A DNA stretch of 64,000 bases, taken from contig NZ_SOQZ01000009.1 of the NCBI RefSeq assembly GCF_004366715.1, positions 1,852-65,851 on the forward strand. Reading direction: 5' to 3'. Each line of letters begins with the position of its first letter. Positions within the stretch are counted from its first letter, which is position 1. The stretch comes from Meridianimaribacter flavus (GTDB lineage Bacteria; Bacteroidota; Bacteroidia; Flavobacteriales; Flavobacteriaceae). The notes beneath the pieces are model-generated. The model saw only the letters and a list, made by a program, of their open reading frames with translations. It was not told the origin of the DNA and searched no databases. The position numbers and the translations under genes are program-made. This document shows, piece after piece, positions 1 through 9,312 of this stretch.

Positions 1-747
1 CTATTAACTCTCCACCACATTCTGTGTAGCTTCCTGTAATTACTCCTTTTACTTTTCCTGAAATGTAGCAAGCGTCTGTTTCTGCTCCATTATTATATGT
101 TAAGAATCCAGCTGAATAAGTTGCCGCTTCATCACAAGTGATTTCTTCGTCCTCTACTGGTGCAAATTCTGCAACTGGTGCTGGTAATACTGTTATTGTT
201 TTTGTAGCTGTAATTTCTCTCTGGCAATCGTCCATAAACGTCCAAGTTACCATTAGCTCTCCACCACATTCTGTATAGCTTCCACTTAATTCTCCTTCAA
301 CTTCACCTGCTATTAAGCATGCTTCAGTCTCAGCATCATTAGTATAAGCTAAGTATCCTGCTTCATAAGATGCCGCTTCATCACAAGTAATTTCTTCATC
401 AGATACTGACTCAAAAGCTGCCATTGGTGCAGGCTCAACAGTGATATCTTGAACATAGGTAATCTCTCTTTCACATTCATCTGTATATGACCAAGTTACT
501 TTAAGGTATCCACCACACTCTGTATAGTTTCCACTTAATTCTCCTGCAACTTCACCATTTATAGCACAAGCTCCAGAGTCAACACCATTTGTATAAGCTA
601 AACTTGAAGGTTGGTAACTACCAGCCTCATCACAACTTATACTTATGTTATCAGGAGTGTTTAAGAAATATGTTTCAGGTGTTGGCTCAACAGTTATTGT
701 TTGAGACATACTTACAGTATGATCACACTCATCTGTTACAGTCCAAG
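1..747 (-). repeat. Tandem 249-bp (83-codon) repeats inside the secreted repeat protein
   Basis: The string ccaccaca recurs at 12, 261 and 510, exactly 249 bp apart each time, in the same reading frame. Each unit encodes a module beginning around ITVEP/ITVLP-xP and containing CDEA, a central Cys, GELSG-YTECGG and VTW. The three units differ by many substitutions but keep exact length, which points to selection on the protein fold. Further units probably continue beyond position 1. Confidence 0.85.
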
Positions 748-1603
748 TTCTAACTAATGTTCCACCATCACAAAAAGTTCCAAGGTTTGAATCGTCTTCC
801 TCTAATGTTACTACCAAGTTGTCTGCACAATTATCTGTAGCAGTTACTTGTGGAGCATCCGGAATTTCATCAATACAACTTACAGTTTCATCTTCAGGAA
901 CTCCAACTAACACAGGGTCTTCTGTGTCGCCTCCACTATATGAAATATCAATAGGGCTAGCAGTATTTCCACATTCATCAGTGATTTCGTACTTATAAGT
1001 TACACTCCAAGCACAATCACTACCTGTTGGCTCTCCAGACTTTACAACAATTACATCTCCACAGTTATCAGAAAAAAGATCTCTAATATCTGACTCAGAT
1101 GGTCCTTCTGGAATTTCGTCAAAACAAACGTTTAAGTCTGATCCACCTGAAGGAATAACAGCATCTTCATTTAAAGTTGGAGCTGTTTGATCTCCTCCTG
1201 TGTAGTGAATTTTAAACTGCTCTTCAAAATCTCCACAAACAATATCATAAGTGTGGATGATTTCCCAATCACAGTCTGTTGACGGTTGAACCCAAGCTGA
1301 AGATTTAGTTACAGTTGGCGTAATTCCGTCACATATTTCGACGTACACTCCACCCATTTCTGCAGCGGTTGGTCCTACAGGAGCTTCATCCATACATCTA
1401 TTTAAGTATGTACTTCGCTCCATCAGTTCGTTAGATTGCCCTAACATTGAGCCTGAACTAAACACAAAAAGCATGATAAAAGCCAAAGCCTTCATGCTCT
1501 TAAAATGCCTAGTAAAAAAGTCAATGCTACAACACCATAAATTTGTAGTAGGTCGCCATTTTATAGCTGAACCTCTACTACGGGTAAAATTGCTCATAAA
1601 CAT
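1..1603 (-). CDS. Giant secreted Cys-rich repeat protein (HYR-like adhesin), N-terminal part; runs off the left edge
   Basis: This reading frame is open on the minus strand from about 1603 to the window edge, so only about 535 N-terminal residues are visible. In-frame ATGs lie at 1603, 1597 and 1495. The 1495 start gives a plain signal peptide (MKALAFIMLF...GQS); the upstream starts add about 35 residues rich in Ser, Thr and Arg, a long N-region often seen on very large flavobacterial surface proteins. The mature part is made of Cys-containing modules with motifs such as CDEA, TECGG and DECG, including units like the hyalin repeat (EIPxxP, TDNC, VTDECG). Family knowledge says such proteins are exported by T9SS and end in a sorting domain; that end lies outside the window. 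An adhesin or gliding-surface role is inferred. Confidence 0.8.
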   Translation of the reverse strand, partial: MFMSNFTRSRGSAIKWRPTTNLWCCSIDFFTRHFKSMKALAFIMLFVFSSGSMLGQSNELMERSTYLNRCMDEAPVGPTAAEMGGVYVEICDGITPTVTKSSAWVQPSTDCDWEIIHTYDIVCGDFEEQFKIHYTGGDQTAPTLNEDAVIPSGGSDLNVCFDEIPEGPSESDIRDLFSDNCGDVIVVKSGEPTGSDCAWSVTYKYEITDECGNTASPIDISYSGGDTEDPVLVGVPEDETVSCIDEIPDAPQVTATDNCADNLVVTLEEDDSNLGTFCDGGTLVRTWTVTDECDHTVSMSQTITVEPTPETYFLNTPDNISISCDEAGSYQPSSLAYTNGVDSGACAINGEVAGELSGNYTECGGYLKVTWSYTDECEREITYVQDITVEPAPMAAFESVSDEEITCDEAASYEAGYLAYTNDAETEACLIAGEVEGELSGSYTECGGELMVTWTFMDDCQREITATKTITVLPAPVAEFAPVEDEEITCDEAATYSAGFLTYNNGAETDACYISGKVKGVITGSYTECGGELI

Positions 1604-1993
1604 AACATTTGGTATTAAAATTAAAATTATCTATACATTTATTTCTTGGCAAAATTGCCAACATAACATAGATGGAGGTTAATAGTTAAAATGTTAGGTT
1701 TGGGACCTAAATGATTAAGCTATTCAGTATCGCATAAATGAAATACAGAGTAACTTTTCCTTGAATGTAAACATTCAAAAAATCAATAAATGTGCTAATA
1801 ATCAATTGTTCTGCTATTAAACAATTTTAGGTAAGATGCGTAAAATTTTCTTGTAAAAAGGGCTTATATTACGCTAAATAAACGATATGAAATACCATCT
1901 ATTTACTTTCAAAAGTATATTTTATAATAGTGACTCACAAATAAAATTTGTTTTTTTTTAACAAATAAACAGTTAAACATTTCTTTTTTGCAG
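1604..1993. other. 390-bp gene-free stretch between hutH and the adhesin gene
   Basis: It lies upstream of the leftward adhesin gene and downstream of leftward hutH. The sequence is very AT-rich. I see no convincing ORF; the small forward frame over 1473-1682 only shadows the adhesin N-terminus. The one clear structure is the inverted repeat at 1646-1661. The adhesin promoter probably lies here, but no exact TAnnTTTG was found. Confidence 0.5.
1646..1661. promoter_or_regulatory. 16-nt inverted repeat upstream of the adhesin gene
   Basis: TTGGCAA and TTGCCAA are perfect 7-bp arms around two bases. It sits about 45 bp upstream of the earliest adhesin start. It could be an operator or a short RNA hairpin in the 5' UTR; nothing seen decides between them. 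Confidence 0.3.
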
Positions 1994-3505
1994 TTAATCG
2001 AAAAGCAGTTCATTTTCAATGCAAAAATCATCGATAAAATGCACAGACTTTTTTATCATTTCATGAAAAATTTGATCATGATCAACAAAATCCACTTCCT
2101 TTCTATAGGCTTTTAGGAATGCCTCAATTAAGCTAGATGATTTTTTAGGTTTTCTAAAAAACAGTGCTTGTGAAGCGTTGAAAAGTTCAATTGCCAAAAT
2201 CCTTCCTACATTATCAACTAATGTATATGCTTGAGTTGCTGCGTTTGCTCCCATGCTTACATGATCTTCTTGACCATTACTAGAAACTATACTATCAATA
2301 CTAGCTGGTGTTGCTAATTGCTTGTTTGCACTAACAATACTAGCTGCTGTATATTGTGGAATCATAAACCCAGAATTTAATCCAGGATTGTCAACTAAAA
2401 ATGTTGGTAAACCTCTTAAACCAGATACAAGTTGAAATGTTCTTCGCTCTGAGATATTACCTAACTCTGACATTGCTATTTTTAGGTTATCAAAAGCTAA
2501 TGCTAGTGGTTGACCATGAAAATTTCCTCCTGATATAATTTGATCTTCACCAATAAAAATATTTGGGTTATCTGTTACTGAGTTTATTTCAGTCTTAAAT
2601 ACTTTATGTACATACTCCAATGCATCTTTAGTTGCACCATGAACTTGCGGTATACACCTAAATGAATATGGATCTTGTACATGTTGCTTCTTTTGTTTTA
2701 TCAGTTCACTATCCTCAAGAAATTCTCTAACTCTTTCAGCAGTTTTTAATTGTCCATTATGAGGTCTTATTAAATGAACCAATTCACTAAATGGCTCTAT
2801 TCTACCATCAAAAGCGTCAATTGAGATACTACCTATTAAATCGGCTAAATATGAAATTTTATAAGATTTAATAAGGACATGTATTCCATAAGCACTCATA
2901 AATTGTGTACCATTTAAAAGCGCTAAACCTTCTTTTGACTGTAATTGAATTGGTTTCCAATTAAAATCTGAAAGCACTTTTTTAGAAGCTACTATGCTAC
3001 CTTTATAATAAACCTCACCTTTTCCAAGTAAAGGCAATGCCAAATGTGCTAAAGGTGCTAAATCGCCAGAAGCTCCTAACGAGCCTTGAGTATATACTAT
3101 TGGTAAAATATCATTATTATAAAAATCTACCAATCGGTTTACAGTTTCCAATTGCACACCACTAAAACCGTAGCTTAAAGATTGAATTTTCAAAAAGAGC
3201 ATAAGTTTTACAACTTCATTTGGTACTTGTTCTCCAATACCACAAGCATGAGACATCACAAGGTTTTCTTGTAACTGCGTTAACTTATCTTTAGAAATTT
3301 TTACATTATATAGCGAACCAAATCCAGTATTAATACCATAAATAGGTTCGTCTTGTAAAGACATTCTATCATTTAAGTAGGTTCTGCATTTAGAAATTTT
3401 ATCGATTGCTTCTTTAGAGAGTTCAATCTTTTTATGTAATTGTATTATATCATTAATATCTGATAATTGTAAAATATCAGAAGATATATAATGAATGGAG
3501 TCCAT
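1994..3505 (-). CDS. hutH: Histidine ammonia-lyase
   Basis: This enzyme removes ammonia from L-histidine to give trans-urocanate, the first step of histidine use. The 503-residue length matches the family. The Ala145-Ser146-Gly147 triplet in GSLGASGDLAPLAH is the one that cyclises into the MIO prosthetic group, and the active-site Tyr lies in YGINTGFG near residue 56. No hutU, hutI or hutG lies next to it, so in this window it stands alone; in some flavobacteria hut genes are scattered. The start at 3505 gives the normal family N-terminus. It is divergent from the TlpA-like gene, with a short shared upstream region. A related aminoacyl-lyase specificity cannot be fully excluded. Confidence 0.9.
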   Translation of the reverse strand: MDSIHYISSDILQLSDINDIIQLHKKIELSKEAIDKISKCRTYLNDRMSLQDEPIYGINTGFGSLYNVKISKDKLTQLQENLVMSHACGIGEQVPNEVVKLMLFLKIQSLSYGFSGVQLETVNRLVDFYNNDILPIVYTQGSLGASGDLAPLAHLALPLLGKGEVYYKGSIVASKKVLSDFNWKPIQLQSKEGLALLNGTQFMSAYGIHVLIKSYKISYLADLIGSISIDAFDGRIEPFSELVHLIRPHNGQLKTAERVREFLEDSELIKQKKQHVQDPYSFRCIPQVHGATKDALEYVHKVFKTEINSVTDNPNIFIGEDQIISGGNFHGQPLALAFDNLKIAMSELGNISERRTFQLVSGLRGLPTFLVDNPGLNSGFMIPQYTAASIVSANKQLATPASIDSIVSSNGQEDHVSMGANAATQAYTLVDNVGRILAIELFNASQALFFRKPKKSSSLIEAFLKAYRKEVDFVDHDQIFHEMIKKSVHFIDDFCIENELLFD

Positions 3506-3602
3506 AATGAAATTTTAGTGCCTCAAAATTCAACATTCCTTATATATTATGCAACTAATGTTAATAATTAATAAAATATCATGAATTGTAGCTATATTCT
3601 GT

Positions 3603-3610
3603 TATTTTTG
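3603..3610 (+). promoter_or_regulatory. Bacteroidota -7 element (TATTTTTG) of the TlpA-like gene
   Basis: This is an exact match to TAnnTTTG. It predicts transcription from about 3614, which leaves the ATG at 3632 with a short 5' UTR and rules out the upstream in-frame ATG at 3581 as the main start. Confidence 0.6.
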
Positions 3611-3631
3611 AGTAAACTAAAACAAACTCCC

Positions 3632-4990
3632 ATGAAAAAAACACTAATTTTATTAAGTTCTGCTACTTTGCTTATGGCTTGTAATGAAGAACCTAAAGTT
3701 GACTATGCTCTGTTTTCTGGAAAAATTGAAAACAAAAATAGCGACAAACTAATTGTGCGTAGTGGAGATTTCACTAAAACTATTGCCGTTGCTGAAGATG
3801 GAACTTTTGCCGACACATTACGTGTAGATACAGGCGTATATATGTTTAATGACGGTAAAGAAATCTCTAACGTTTATTTAGCTCCTGGTTATGATTTAAA
3901 TCTAACACTAAACACTAAAGAATTTGATGAAACAATAGCCTATACAGGTGTTGGCGCCGAAGTCAATAACTACTTAGCAAGCAAATCGTTACATGACGAA
4001 AAACTATCAGGCGAAATAGGAACACCAGAATTATATGCTTTAGAAGAAGAAGAATTTTTAAACAAAATCAATGAGTTCAATACTTCTAAAACTGAATTAC
4101 TTAAAAACTCTGGAGTGTTAGATGAAGATTTTGTTGCTATGGAAACTAAAAACCTGAAGTACGATCATTTATCTAACATACAAAGATATCCAACATACCA
4201 CGAGTATTTTGCTAAGAAAGAAGGTTTCAAAGCTTCTGACGACTTTATGAAACCATTAGAAGGTATAGACTTTACTAATGAAGAAGATTATAACAACATA
4301 GCAGCATACAAAGCCATGGTTCAAAACCACTATAGCACTAAATTAAATAGTGGTGAAAATGTTGAAGCTACTTTTAAAGAGCTAAGCGCTTTAAACGCAC
4401 CTTCAATAAAAAAAGACCTTGCTAAAATGTTAGCTTATGAAGTTTCTCCTGGTAACGAAAATCTTGAAGCTTACTACAATGGAGTTTCTTCATTATCTGA
4501 TGACCAAGAATTTAAAGATAAGCTTACAGAAAAGTACAACAAAGTTAAACTATTGGCAAAAGGAAACCCTTCTCCAGAATTTACTAAATATGAAAACCAT
4601 AAAGGAGGTACTACATCTTTATCTGACTTAAAAGGTAAATATGTATACATTGATGTTTGGGCTACATGGTGTGGACCTTGCAAACGCGAAATACCTTTCT
4701 TAAAAGAAGTTGAAGCACAATTTCATGGTAAAAATATTGAATTTGTAAGCACATCAATTGACGTTGCAAAAGACCATGATACTTGGGTTGAAATGGTTAA
4801 AGAAAAAGAGTTAGGTGGTATTCAGTTATTTGCAGATAACGATTGGAAATCTCAATTCGTACAAGATTATGCTATTGAAGGAATTCCAAGATTTATTCTT
4901 GTTGATCCTGATGGAAACATTGTAAGTGCAGATGCACCAAGACCATCTAGTCCTAAACTAGTTGAGTTATTTAAAGAATTAAGTATTTAA
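3632..4990 (+). CDS. TlpA-family thioredoxin lipoprotein
   Basis: The ATG at 3632 starts a lipoprotein signal peptide (MKKTLILLSS..., lipobox LMAC), so the 452-residue product should be a periplasm-facing or surface lipoprotein. Residues of about 20-310 form a helical or DUF4369-like region common in Bacteroidota TlpA proteins. From about residue 315 there is a TlpA/AhpC-type thioredoxin fold with the redox pair Cys347 and Cys350 in WATWCGPC and a conserved cis-Pro region near EGIPRF. Such proteins reduce or exchange disulfides outside the cytoplasm; the partner is unknown. The longer frame from 3581 is rejected because it would bury the signal peptide and the promoter lies inside it. A bidirectional terminator follows. 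Confidence 0.88.
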   Translation: MKKTLILLSSATLLMACNEEPKVDYALFSGKIENKNSDKLIVRSGDFTKTIAVAEDGTFADTLRVDTGVYMFNDGKEISNVYLAPGYDLNLTLNTKEFDETIAYTGVGAEVNNYLASKSLHDEKLSGEIGTPELYALEEEEFLNKINEFNTSKTELLKNSGVLDEDFVAMETKNLKYDHLSNIQRYPTYHEYFAKKEGFKASDDFMKPLEGIDFTNEEDYNNIAAYKAMVQNHYSTKLNSGENVEATFKELSALNAPSIKKDLAKMLAYEVSPGNENLEAYYNGVSSLSDDQEFKDKLTEKYNKVKLLAKGNPSPEFTKYENHKGGTTSLSDLKGKYVYIDVWATWCGPCKREIPFLKEVEAQFHGKNIEFVSTSIDVAKDHDTWVEMVKEKELGGIQLFADNDWKSQFVQDYAIEGIPRFILVDPDGNIVSADAPRPSSPKLVELFKELSI

Positions 4991-5009
4991 TACTTATTGT
5001 ATAAAATGA

Positions 5010-5037
5010 AAAAGCCACTGATACAGTGGCTTTTTTT
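5010..5037. terminator. Bidirectional terminator between the TlpA-like gene and nnr
   Basis: AAGCCACTG and CAGTGGCTT form a 9-bp stem around ATA, with A- and T-runs on both sides, so it can stop transcription from either side. The nnr stop codon (5036-5038) overlaps its edge. Confidence 0.85.
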
Positions 5038-6592
5038 ATGCGTTTTGGTCTTCTTCATTTTCTGCTTGTTGTGGCTGTTCAGGCTGCTTAAACAAATCAA
5101 TATAAGCTTCACCTAAACCTTCAATAACATGACTTGCAATTAAACTTTGATAACCGTAATCCTGTAGAATAATATCAGCAGATTTACCATGTAAATACAC
5201 TCCAAAAATAGAAGCAACCAACGGTTGATACCCTTGAGTTATTAATCCTGTTATAACTCCTGTAAGCACATCTCCTGTTCCTGCTGTAGCTAACCCAGGA
5301 TTTCCAGTAGTATTTACATAGTATTTATCCTGAAAAACGGTTATTGTATTTGCTCCTTTTATGATTACAATTACGTTGTACTTTTTAGAGAATGCTTTGG
5401 TTTTTTCTAGTTTGTCAAAATCGTCTTTCCAAGTTCCTACAAGTCTTTCTAATTCTTTTGGGTGTGGTGTTAAAACGGTTTGCTCTGGCAGTAATTTCAA
5501 TAAAGCTTTCTTCTTTGAAAGTATGTTTAATCCATCAGCATCAATAACCAAAGGTTTTGTATTTGCTTTTAAAAATGCCTCAAAAGCAGTAACAGTTTTA
5601 TCATGTGCTCCTATGCCTACTCCTATTCCAATTGCTGTTGGCTCAATTTCAAAAGAGATATCAGAAATACATTCTTCCTCTTTATCAGTAATCACCATAG
5701 CTTCAGGAAATGAAGACTGTAATGGCACATAACCACATTTAGGTACAAAAGCAGTTACTAAACCAACACCAGAAGACAAGGCAGCTCTACTTGCCAAAGT
5801 TACAGCTCCAATTTTTCCATAACTTCCACCAATAATCAAAGCATGACCAAAACTTCCCTTATGAGAAAATTTTTCTCTAGGTTGATAAAGTGGTAAAACT
5901 TCTTGTTTACCTATAAGCTCAGTTTCTGTATTTAAATTATAAATGTATTCTAAATCAATACCTATATCTAATACTTCCCATTGTACTGTATATTTTGAAG
6001 TTTGCGGTAAGAAGAAAACCAATTTTGGTGTTTGAAAACTCAAGGTAAAACCAGCCCAAACCACATCGTTTTCATTTTCAGGGACTTTATCTGTAAGTAA
6101 TCCTGACGGAATGTCTATAGACAAGGTAAACGCTTTTGACGCTCTAAAATGCTGAAACAAGTGTTTAACCCAGTCATCAATTGGTCTGTTTAAACCAATA
6201 CCAAAAACAGCATCAACTATAATAGCTTCTGGAGTTATTGATGGAAAGTCTTTTTCAGAAGTTAATAATGTAGGCCACTCTTTAGTGGTTTGTTTTATTC
6301 TGTCATAGTTAATCAAAAAGTCTTTTGAACGCTTATCACTATAGTTTACAACATAAGTATAAACATTATAACCATGATTTATTAAATGTCTAGCCAATAC
6401 CAAACCATCTCCACCATTATTTCCTATACCACAAAATACATGAATAGGAACAGGAGCTCCTTGCATACGCATATGTATCCAGTTAAAAATTTGGGTTCCA
6501 GCACGCTCCATCAACTCGGTTGAGGATATGTTTTGACGTTGTGCTGTTAGTTTATCTCCTTCGTATATCTGTTCTTTGGATAATATTTTCAT
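5036..6592 (-). CDS. nnr: Bifunctional NAD(P)HX epimerase / ADP-dependent NAD(P)HX dehydratase
   Basis: This enzyme repairs hydrated NADH and NADPH. The N-terminal YjeF_N epimerase domain (about residues 1-215) shows GIGNNGGDGLVLARHL, and the C-terminal ribokinase-like dehydratase domain (about 235-500) shows the Gly-rich nucleotide and catalytic motif NPGLATAGTGDVLTG. At 518 residues it has the length expected of the fused form. A short Gln/Glu-rich tail ends the protein. It is monocistronic between a terminator and the divergent threonine leader region. Family and function are clear from sequence. Confidence 0.93.
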   Translation of the reverse strand: MKILSKEQIYEGDKLTAQRQNISSTELMERAGTQIFNWIHMRMQGAPVPIHVFCGIGNNGGDGLVLARHLINHGYNVYTYVVNYSDKRSKDFLINYDRIKQTTKEWPTLLTSEKDFPSITPEAIIVDAVFGIGLNRPIDDWVKHLFQHFRASKAFTLSIDIPSGLLTDKVPENENDVVWAGFTLSFQTPKLVFFLPQTSKYTVQWEVLDIGIDLEYIYNLNTETELIGKQEVLPLYQPREKFSHKGSFGHALIIGGSYGKIGAVTLASRAALSSGVGLVTAFVPKCGYVPLQSSFPEAMVITDKEEECISDISFEIEPTAIGIGVGIGAHDKTVTAFEAFLKANTKPLVIDADGLNILSKKKALLKLLPEQTVLTPHPKELERLVGTWKDDFDKLEKTKAFSKKYNVIVIIKGANTITVFQDKYYVNTTGNPGLATAGTGDVLTGVITGLITQGYQPLVASIFGVYLHGKSADIILQDYGYQSLIASHVIEGLGEAYIDLFKQPEQPQQAENEEDQNA

Positions 6593-6670
6593 TATTTGTT
6601 AAAAAGTCTTTATATTTTTTGTTAATTCCGTAAAAAGAATTAATTAGTTTTTTTATTAGAGTAAAAATAA

Positions 6671-6678
6671 TACATTTG
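6671..6678 (+). promoter_or_regulatory. -7 element (TACATTTG) of the threonine operon
   Basis: Exact TAnnTTTG match. Transcription should start near 6682, only about five nucleotides before the ATG of the leader peptide, so the leader mRNA would be nearly leaderless. No clear -33 TTG was found at the ideal distance. Confidence 0.6.
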
Positions 6679-6686
6679 AAAGGTAT

Positions 6687-6794
6687 ATGAACACTAAGAC
6701 AGTATTAAATACCAACTTTATATCATCAGCAATTTTTGTTGCTAGCACTTCTGTGTTCACATCTATTATTACAACCCGTTTGGGTTGCTATTAA
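6687..6794 (+). CDS. thrL: Threonine-operon leader peptide (35 aa)
   Basis: ATG at 6687 to TAA at 6792-6794 encodes 35 residues, with Thr at positions 3, 5, 9, 21, 25, 29 and 30 and Ile at 12, 16, 27 and 28; the end reads TSIITTRLGCY. This Thr/Ile clustering just before an RNA hairpin, directly upstream of thrA, is what a transcription-attenuation leader looks like (threonine- and isoleucine-charged tRNA sensing is the classic case). The last Thr codons (ACA ACC) form part of the hairpin stem at 6772-6787. The E. coli-style symbol is used by analogy; the peptide has no sequence homology that I can claim. Confidence 0.7.
   Translation: MNTKTVLNTNFISSAIFVASTSVFTSIITTRLGCY
6772..6787 (+). promoter_or_regulatory. 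Hairpin overlapping the end of the threonine leader ORF
   Basis: CAACCC-GTTT-GGGTTG forms a 6-bp stem that includes the final Thr codons. Downstream, TGTGTTT and AAACACA (about 6814-6831) can form a second weak stem around a U-rich loop. I could not derive a confident terminator/antiterminator pair by eye. Confidence 0.45.
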
Positions 6795-6870
6795 TATATT
6801 CTCTCCGGTCCAATGTGTTTTTTTAAACACAACAAATAAACAATATTATTTTTACTAAAGTCATTATAAA

Positions 6871-9312
6871 ATGCACGTATTAAAATTTGGAGGAACTTCT
6901 GTAGGTTCTGTTGAAAATATAACAAAGGTTATTCAAATATTAGAAGACTATAAAAAAAGTCAACCTGTAATTTGTGTTGTATCTGCTGTTGGTGGAATAA
7001 CTGATAAATTACTAAAAGCTGGTCACTTAGCTCAAACAAAAGATGAAAGTTATTTATCTGAATATAAAACTATTAAAGACATTCATTTAAATATATTATC
7101 TAGATTAATTCCAAATGTTGATAAAGCAGTTTCAGATAAACTAAACACTAAATTAGACAACCTAAAAAGCTTACTAGATGGTATTTATTTGATAAATGAG
7201 TTGTCACCAAAAACGTCTGATAAACTAGTAAGTTTTGGAGAATTATTGTCATCTTACATCATCACTGAAACCATGAAATCAAGAGGTATTGATGTTGTTA
7301 GAAAAAACACACAAGAGTTGATTATAACTAACGATAACTTTACTAAAGCCGAAGTCAATTATCAAATAACTTATAAGAATATTCAGGAGTATTTTAGTAG
7401 CACAACACAAGGTGTAACGATACTTCCTGGTTTTGTATCGAAGTCTCAACAAGGTGAAATCACAACCTTGGGTCGTGGAGGCTCCGATTTTACTGCTGCT
7501 TTGGTAGCTTCAGCCTTAGAAGCTGATACTTTAGAAATATGGACTGATGTAAGCGGTATGTATACTGCAAACCCTAAACTTGTAAAGCAAGCCTACCCTA
7601 TCAAAAAGCTGTCCTACCAAGAAGCTATGGAGCTTTCCCATTTTGGTGCAAAAGTACTTTATCCACCAACTGTTCAACCTGTGTTGGATAAAAACATCCC
7701 AATAGTGATTAAAAACACCATGGAACCTGATGCTGATGGTACTTACATTGCCCATGAACAAACCAATAACCTTACCGTAAGAGGAATTAGTAATATTAAC
7801 GACATCTCATTATTAACACTTGAAGGTAGCGGAATGGTAGGTATTCCTGGGTTTTCAAAACGTTTGTTTGAAGTGTTAGCTAATCATAAAATAAACGTGG
7901 TTTTTATTACGCAAGCATCATCAGAACATTCTATTTGTTTTGGTGTAAATAAAGCCGATGCTAATCAAGCTAAAGAAAAGATTAACCAAGCTTTTGAGTA
8001 CGAAATCACTCAGCATAAAATTAACCCTATTGTTATTGAAACTGACCTTTCTATAGTTGCACTTATTGGTGATAATATGAAAAGTCATCAAGGTATTAGT
8101 GGCAAAATGTTCAGTACTTTAGGTAAAAACAACATCAACGTTAGAGCGATAGCACAAGGAGCTTCGGAAAAAAACATCTCTGCAGTAATTTCTGAGCATG
8201 ATGTTAAAAAAGCTCTGAATACATTACACGAAGTGTTTTTTGAAGTAAAAACCAAACAGCTTAATGTATTTATTACAGGAGTTGGTAATGTTGGAGAACG
8301 TTTGGTGGAGCAGATTAAACAACAGAAAAAATACCTTAAAGACAATTTGAAAATCAATTTAAGAGTTATTGGATTATCAAACTCTAGACAAATGGTCTTT
8401 GACGAAGATGGTATTTCCCTTAAAAACTGGAAAGCGGTTTTAAACACTGGCGAAACAGCCTCTTTAGAAGGCTTTTTCAAAACTGCAAAAGCATTGAATT
8501 TACGCAACAGCATTTTTGTAGATGTTACTGCAAACAAAGACGTTGCAAATTTATACGCTAACTATTTAAAAGAAAGTATTGCTGTTGTAGCTTGTAATAA
8601 AATTGCCTGTTCAGATACTTTTGACAAATATAATCAGCTTAAATATCTATCAAGAAAATACAACGCACCATTTTTATTTGAAACTAATGTTGGTGCAGGT
8701 TTACCAGTTATTGACACTCTCAATAATCTTATCGCTTCTGGAGATAAAGTCACATCTATTCAAGCTGTATTATCGGGAAGTTTAAACTTCGTTTTTAATA
8801 ATTTTAATGATACAACCAAGTTTCATGATGTGGTAAAACAAGCACAAGCTGAAGGTTATACCGAACCTGATCCTAGAATTGACTTAAGTGGTGTTGATGT
8901 TGCTAGAAAAATATTGATTTTAGCCAGAGAAAGTAGAACCGTTATGGAACTGGAAGACATTACAAACGATTCTTTTTTAACGAAAGCCAATTTAGAAAGC
9001 GATTCTGTTGATGACTTTTATAAGACTTTAATTGATGACGAAGCACATTTTCAAAAGCTATTTGCGCAAGCCAATGAAAAAGGTTCTAAATTGAAATATG
9101 TAGCCGAATTTAATGAAGGCAAAGCCAAAGTTGGTTTAAAGGAAATTCCGCAAGGTCATCCATTTTACAACCTTGAAGGAAAAGACAATATTGTGATGTT
9201 TTACACCCAACGTTACAAAGAGCAACCAATGATTATCAAAGGAGCTGGAGCTGGAGCAGATGTTACTGCCTCTGGTTTATTTGCTGATATTATAAGAATC
9301 GGAAATGACTAA
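6871..9312 (+). CDS. thrA: Bifunctional aspartate kinase / homoserine dehydrogenase I
   Basis: It catalyses the first and third steps from aspartate to threonine. The order is an aspartate kinase domain (KFGGTSVGS at the N-terminus, about residues 1-290), ACT regulatory domains (about 300-460), then homoserine dehydrogenase (NAD-binding GVGNVGERLV near 470, substrate domain to 813). Length 813 matches the proteobacterial ThrA fusion that Bacteroidota also have. The gene follows the Thr/Ile leader by 76 nt and overlaps thrB by 8 nt, so the three thr genes form one tightly coupled operon. Feedback by threonine through the ACT domains is expected from the family. Confidence 0.95.
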   Translation: MHVLKFGGTSVGSVENITKVIQILEDYKKSQPVICVVSAVGGITDKLLKAGHLAQTKDESYLSEYKTIKDIHLNILSRLIPNVDKAVSDKLNTKLDNLKSLLDGIYLINELSPKTSDKLVSFGELLSSYIITETMKSRGIDVVRKNTQELIITNDNFTKAEVNYQITYKNIQEYFSSTTQGVTILPGFVSKSQQGEITTLGRGGSDFTAALVASALEADTLEIWTDVSGMYTANPKLVKQAYPIKKLSYQEAMELSHFGAKVLYPPTVQPVLDKNIPIVIKNTMEPDADGTYIAHEQTNNLTVRGISNINDISLLTLEGSGMVGIPGFSKRLFEVLANHKINVVFITQASSEHSICFGVNKADANQAKEKINQAFEYEITQHKINPIVIETDLSIVALIGDNMKSHQGISGKMFSTLGKNNINVRAIAQGASEKNISAVISEHDVKKALNTLHEVFFEVKTKQLNVFITGVGNVGERLVEQIKQQKKYLKDNLKINLRVIGLSNSRQMVFDEDGISLKNWKAVLNTGETASLEGFFKTAKALNLRNSIFVDVTANKDVANLYANYLKESIAVVACNKIACSDTFDKYNQLKYLSRKYNAPFLFETNVGAGLPVIDTLNNLIASGDKVTSIQAVLSGSLNFVFNNFNDTTKFHDVVKQAQAEGYTEPDPRIDLSGVDVARKILILARESRTVMELEDITNDSFLTKANLESDSVDDFYKTLIDDEAHFQKLFAQANEKGSKLKYVAEFNEGKAKVGLKEIPQGHPFYNLEGKDNIVMFYTQRYKEQPMIIKGAGAGADVTASGLFADIIRIGND

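Noticed and set aside
1-747. Repeats considered as a CRISPR array
   Set aside because: The unit is 249 bp, translated in frame throughout, with no short repeat/spacer pattern and no cas genes.
1473-1682. Forward ORF of 69 codons at the adhesin 5' end
   Set aside because: It is antisense to the adhesin N-terminus, and the minus-strand frame is far better supported.
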